The notes below the pieces were generated by a model. That model did not search any database, was not told the origin of the DNA, and worked only from the letters and a program-made list of their open reading frames with translations. A DNA stretch of 15,040 nt from Nocardia sp. (GTDB lineage Bacteria; Actinomycetota; Actinomycetes; Mycobacteriales; Mycobacteriaceae). Positions within the stretch are counted from its first letter, which is position 1, and every line of letters starts with the position of its first letter. The stretch lies in assembly GCA_013361595.1 (NCBI GenBank), contig JABFXT010000110.1, positions 1-15,040 on the forward strand. The letters run 5' to 3'. The position numbers and the translations under genes are program-made. This document shows, one piece after another, positions 14,122-15,040 of this stretch.

Positions 14122-15040
14122 ATGAGTGAGCTGAGCGGGCGGACTGTATTGGTGACCGGCGCGGGACGCGGAATAGGACGGGCCGAGGCCCTGTATCTGG
14201 CCCGGGCGGGTGCCAATGTCGTAGTCAACGATCCCGGAGTGGATATCGACGGATCGGGTGGCGACGAGTCGGTAGCGGCCGCCGTCGTCGCGGAGATCCG
14301 CGCGGGTGGCGGCAACGCGGTCGCCGATACCGGAAGCGTGTGGCGACTGGGCCGCCGCCGAAGCCATGATCGCCCGAGCTGTGGACGAATTCGGTGATCT
14401 GCACGCCGTGGTGAACAACGCGGCGATCGAGGCGAACCGGCCGCTGGACCGGCTCGCCGAGCACGAGTTCGACGAAGTGGTCGGCGTGAAGCTGAAGGGG
14501 ACGTTCGCGATGAGCCGGCATGCGGCCGCCTACTGGCGTGATCGGTACGCCGCCGGTGAACGCCTCGACCGGTCGCTGGTCAACACCTCATCGGGTTCCG
14601 GCCTGCTCAATCCGCTCCCCACCCAGACGAACTACGCGGCGGCCAATGCCGGAGTCGCGGCGATGACCACCGTGCACGCTCTGGAACTGCGGCGACTCGG
14701 CGTGCGGGTCAACTGTGTCAGCCCCTCCATGGTGCGCACCCGGCTCACCGAATCGGTACCGACGATGGACGAAGTGCCGTCGGCGGATGCGTTCGATCCG
14801 AAAGATCCTGTGGCGCTGGCTCCGGTGGTCGCCTACCTCGTCGGATCCGGCTGCCCGCTGACCGGCCAGGTGCTCTCGGTGCGGGGTGGCTCGGTCGCGG
14901 TGAACCACGGTTGGCGACGGGGCGAGCAGGTCGACAAGGACGCGCTGTGGGCGATCCCGGAGCTCGCGGCGGCGCTGGAGGCGCTGACGTTGGAGGATCC
15001 GTTCGACCGATTGGCGGCGGCGCTGGGCGGCGCCCTCGGT
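14122..15040 (+). pseudogene. Short-chain dehydrogenase/reductase, frameshifted and incomplete at window edge
   Basis: An SDR that begins at ATG 14122 with GGGAG six bases upstream. Cofactor motif TGAGRGIG and VVVNDPGVDIDGSGGDES are in the first frame, which breaks near 14338-14343. Removing one G from GTGTGGCGAC restores the frame and gives CDWAAAEAMIARAVDEFGDLHAVVNNAA, the NNAG-type motif, then NTSSGSG and NYAAANAG. The second frame stays open to the window end with a C-terminal part typical of the group (RGGSVAVNHGW). The active-site pattern YxxxK reads YAAAN: the Lys codon is AAT at 14645-14647. VVVNDxGV resembles SDRs of the multifunctional-enzyme type acting on acyl or steroid substrates. 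The frameshift may be real or a base-calling error; the Asn is a separate oddity. Confidence 0.8.

Overview
The window is high-GC DNA with dense, short-spaced genes, many GTG starts and many TetR-type regulators. This points to a mycolic-acid actinomycete of the Nocardia/Rhodococcus/Mycobacterium kind, with Nocardia most likely. That assignment is an inference from composition and gene content. I saw no rRNA, tRNA, CRISPR array or intact mobile element.

Left part (1-2230): an alpha/beta hydrolase of the epoxide-hydrolase type is divergent from an HxlR regulator, and overlapping GTNAC half-sites lie between them. A gene-poor stretch follows, containing a 10-G run. It leads into a broken oligopeptide-type ABC ATPase whose Walker A and signature/Walker B parts are in different frames, with the middle missing.

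Middle part (2249-8167): two head-to-head NmrA-type NAD(P)-binding protein/TetR pairs are arranged as mirror images (NmrA<- ->TetR ... TetR<- ->NmrA) around an MmcQ/YjbR-family gene. The first pair has a perfect 23-bp palindrome between its genes. The second TetR carries an unusual C-terminal four-cysteine zinc-ribbon-like tail. Next come a 3-mercaptopyruvate sulfurtransferase-type rhodanese and a membrane-anchored endonuclease/exonuclease/phosphatase-family protein, both on the minus strand.

Right part (8393-13395): this is the most interesting unit. A TetR gene is divergent from a tightly coupled operon. The operon begins with a 26-codon leader peptide ending in a Cys-Arg motif, of the type found before sulfur-assimilation genes in actinobacteria. 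It is probably leaderless and is followed by a strong GC hairpin. Then come a DUF4242 protein, an acyl-CoA-dehydrogenase-fold flavoprotein, and a complete nitrate/sulfonate/taurine-type ABC importer (ATPase, Tat-exported binding protein, permease). The downstream genes overlap by 4-25 nt. The most economical reading is an organosulfur scavenging operon: the importer brings in a sulfur compound, the flavoprotein and DUF4242 protein help release its sulfur, and the operon is controlled both by cysteine supply (leader peptide) and by a ligand-sensing TetR (operator over the -35).

Right edge (13429-15040): a TetR gene is divergent from a short-chain dehydrogenase across two tandem identical palindromes. 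As written, the SDR gene has a one-base frameshift and an Asn in place of the catalytic Lys of YxxxK. It runs off the window.
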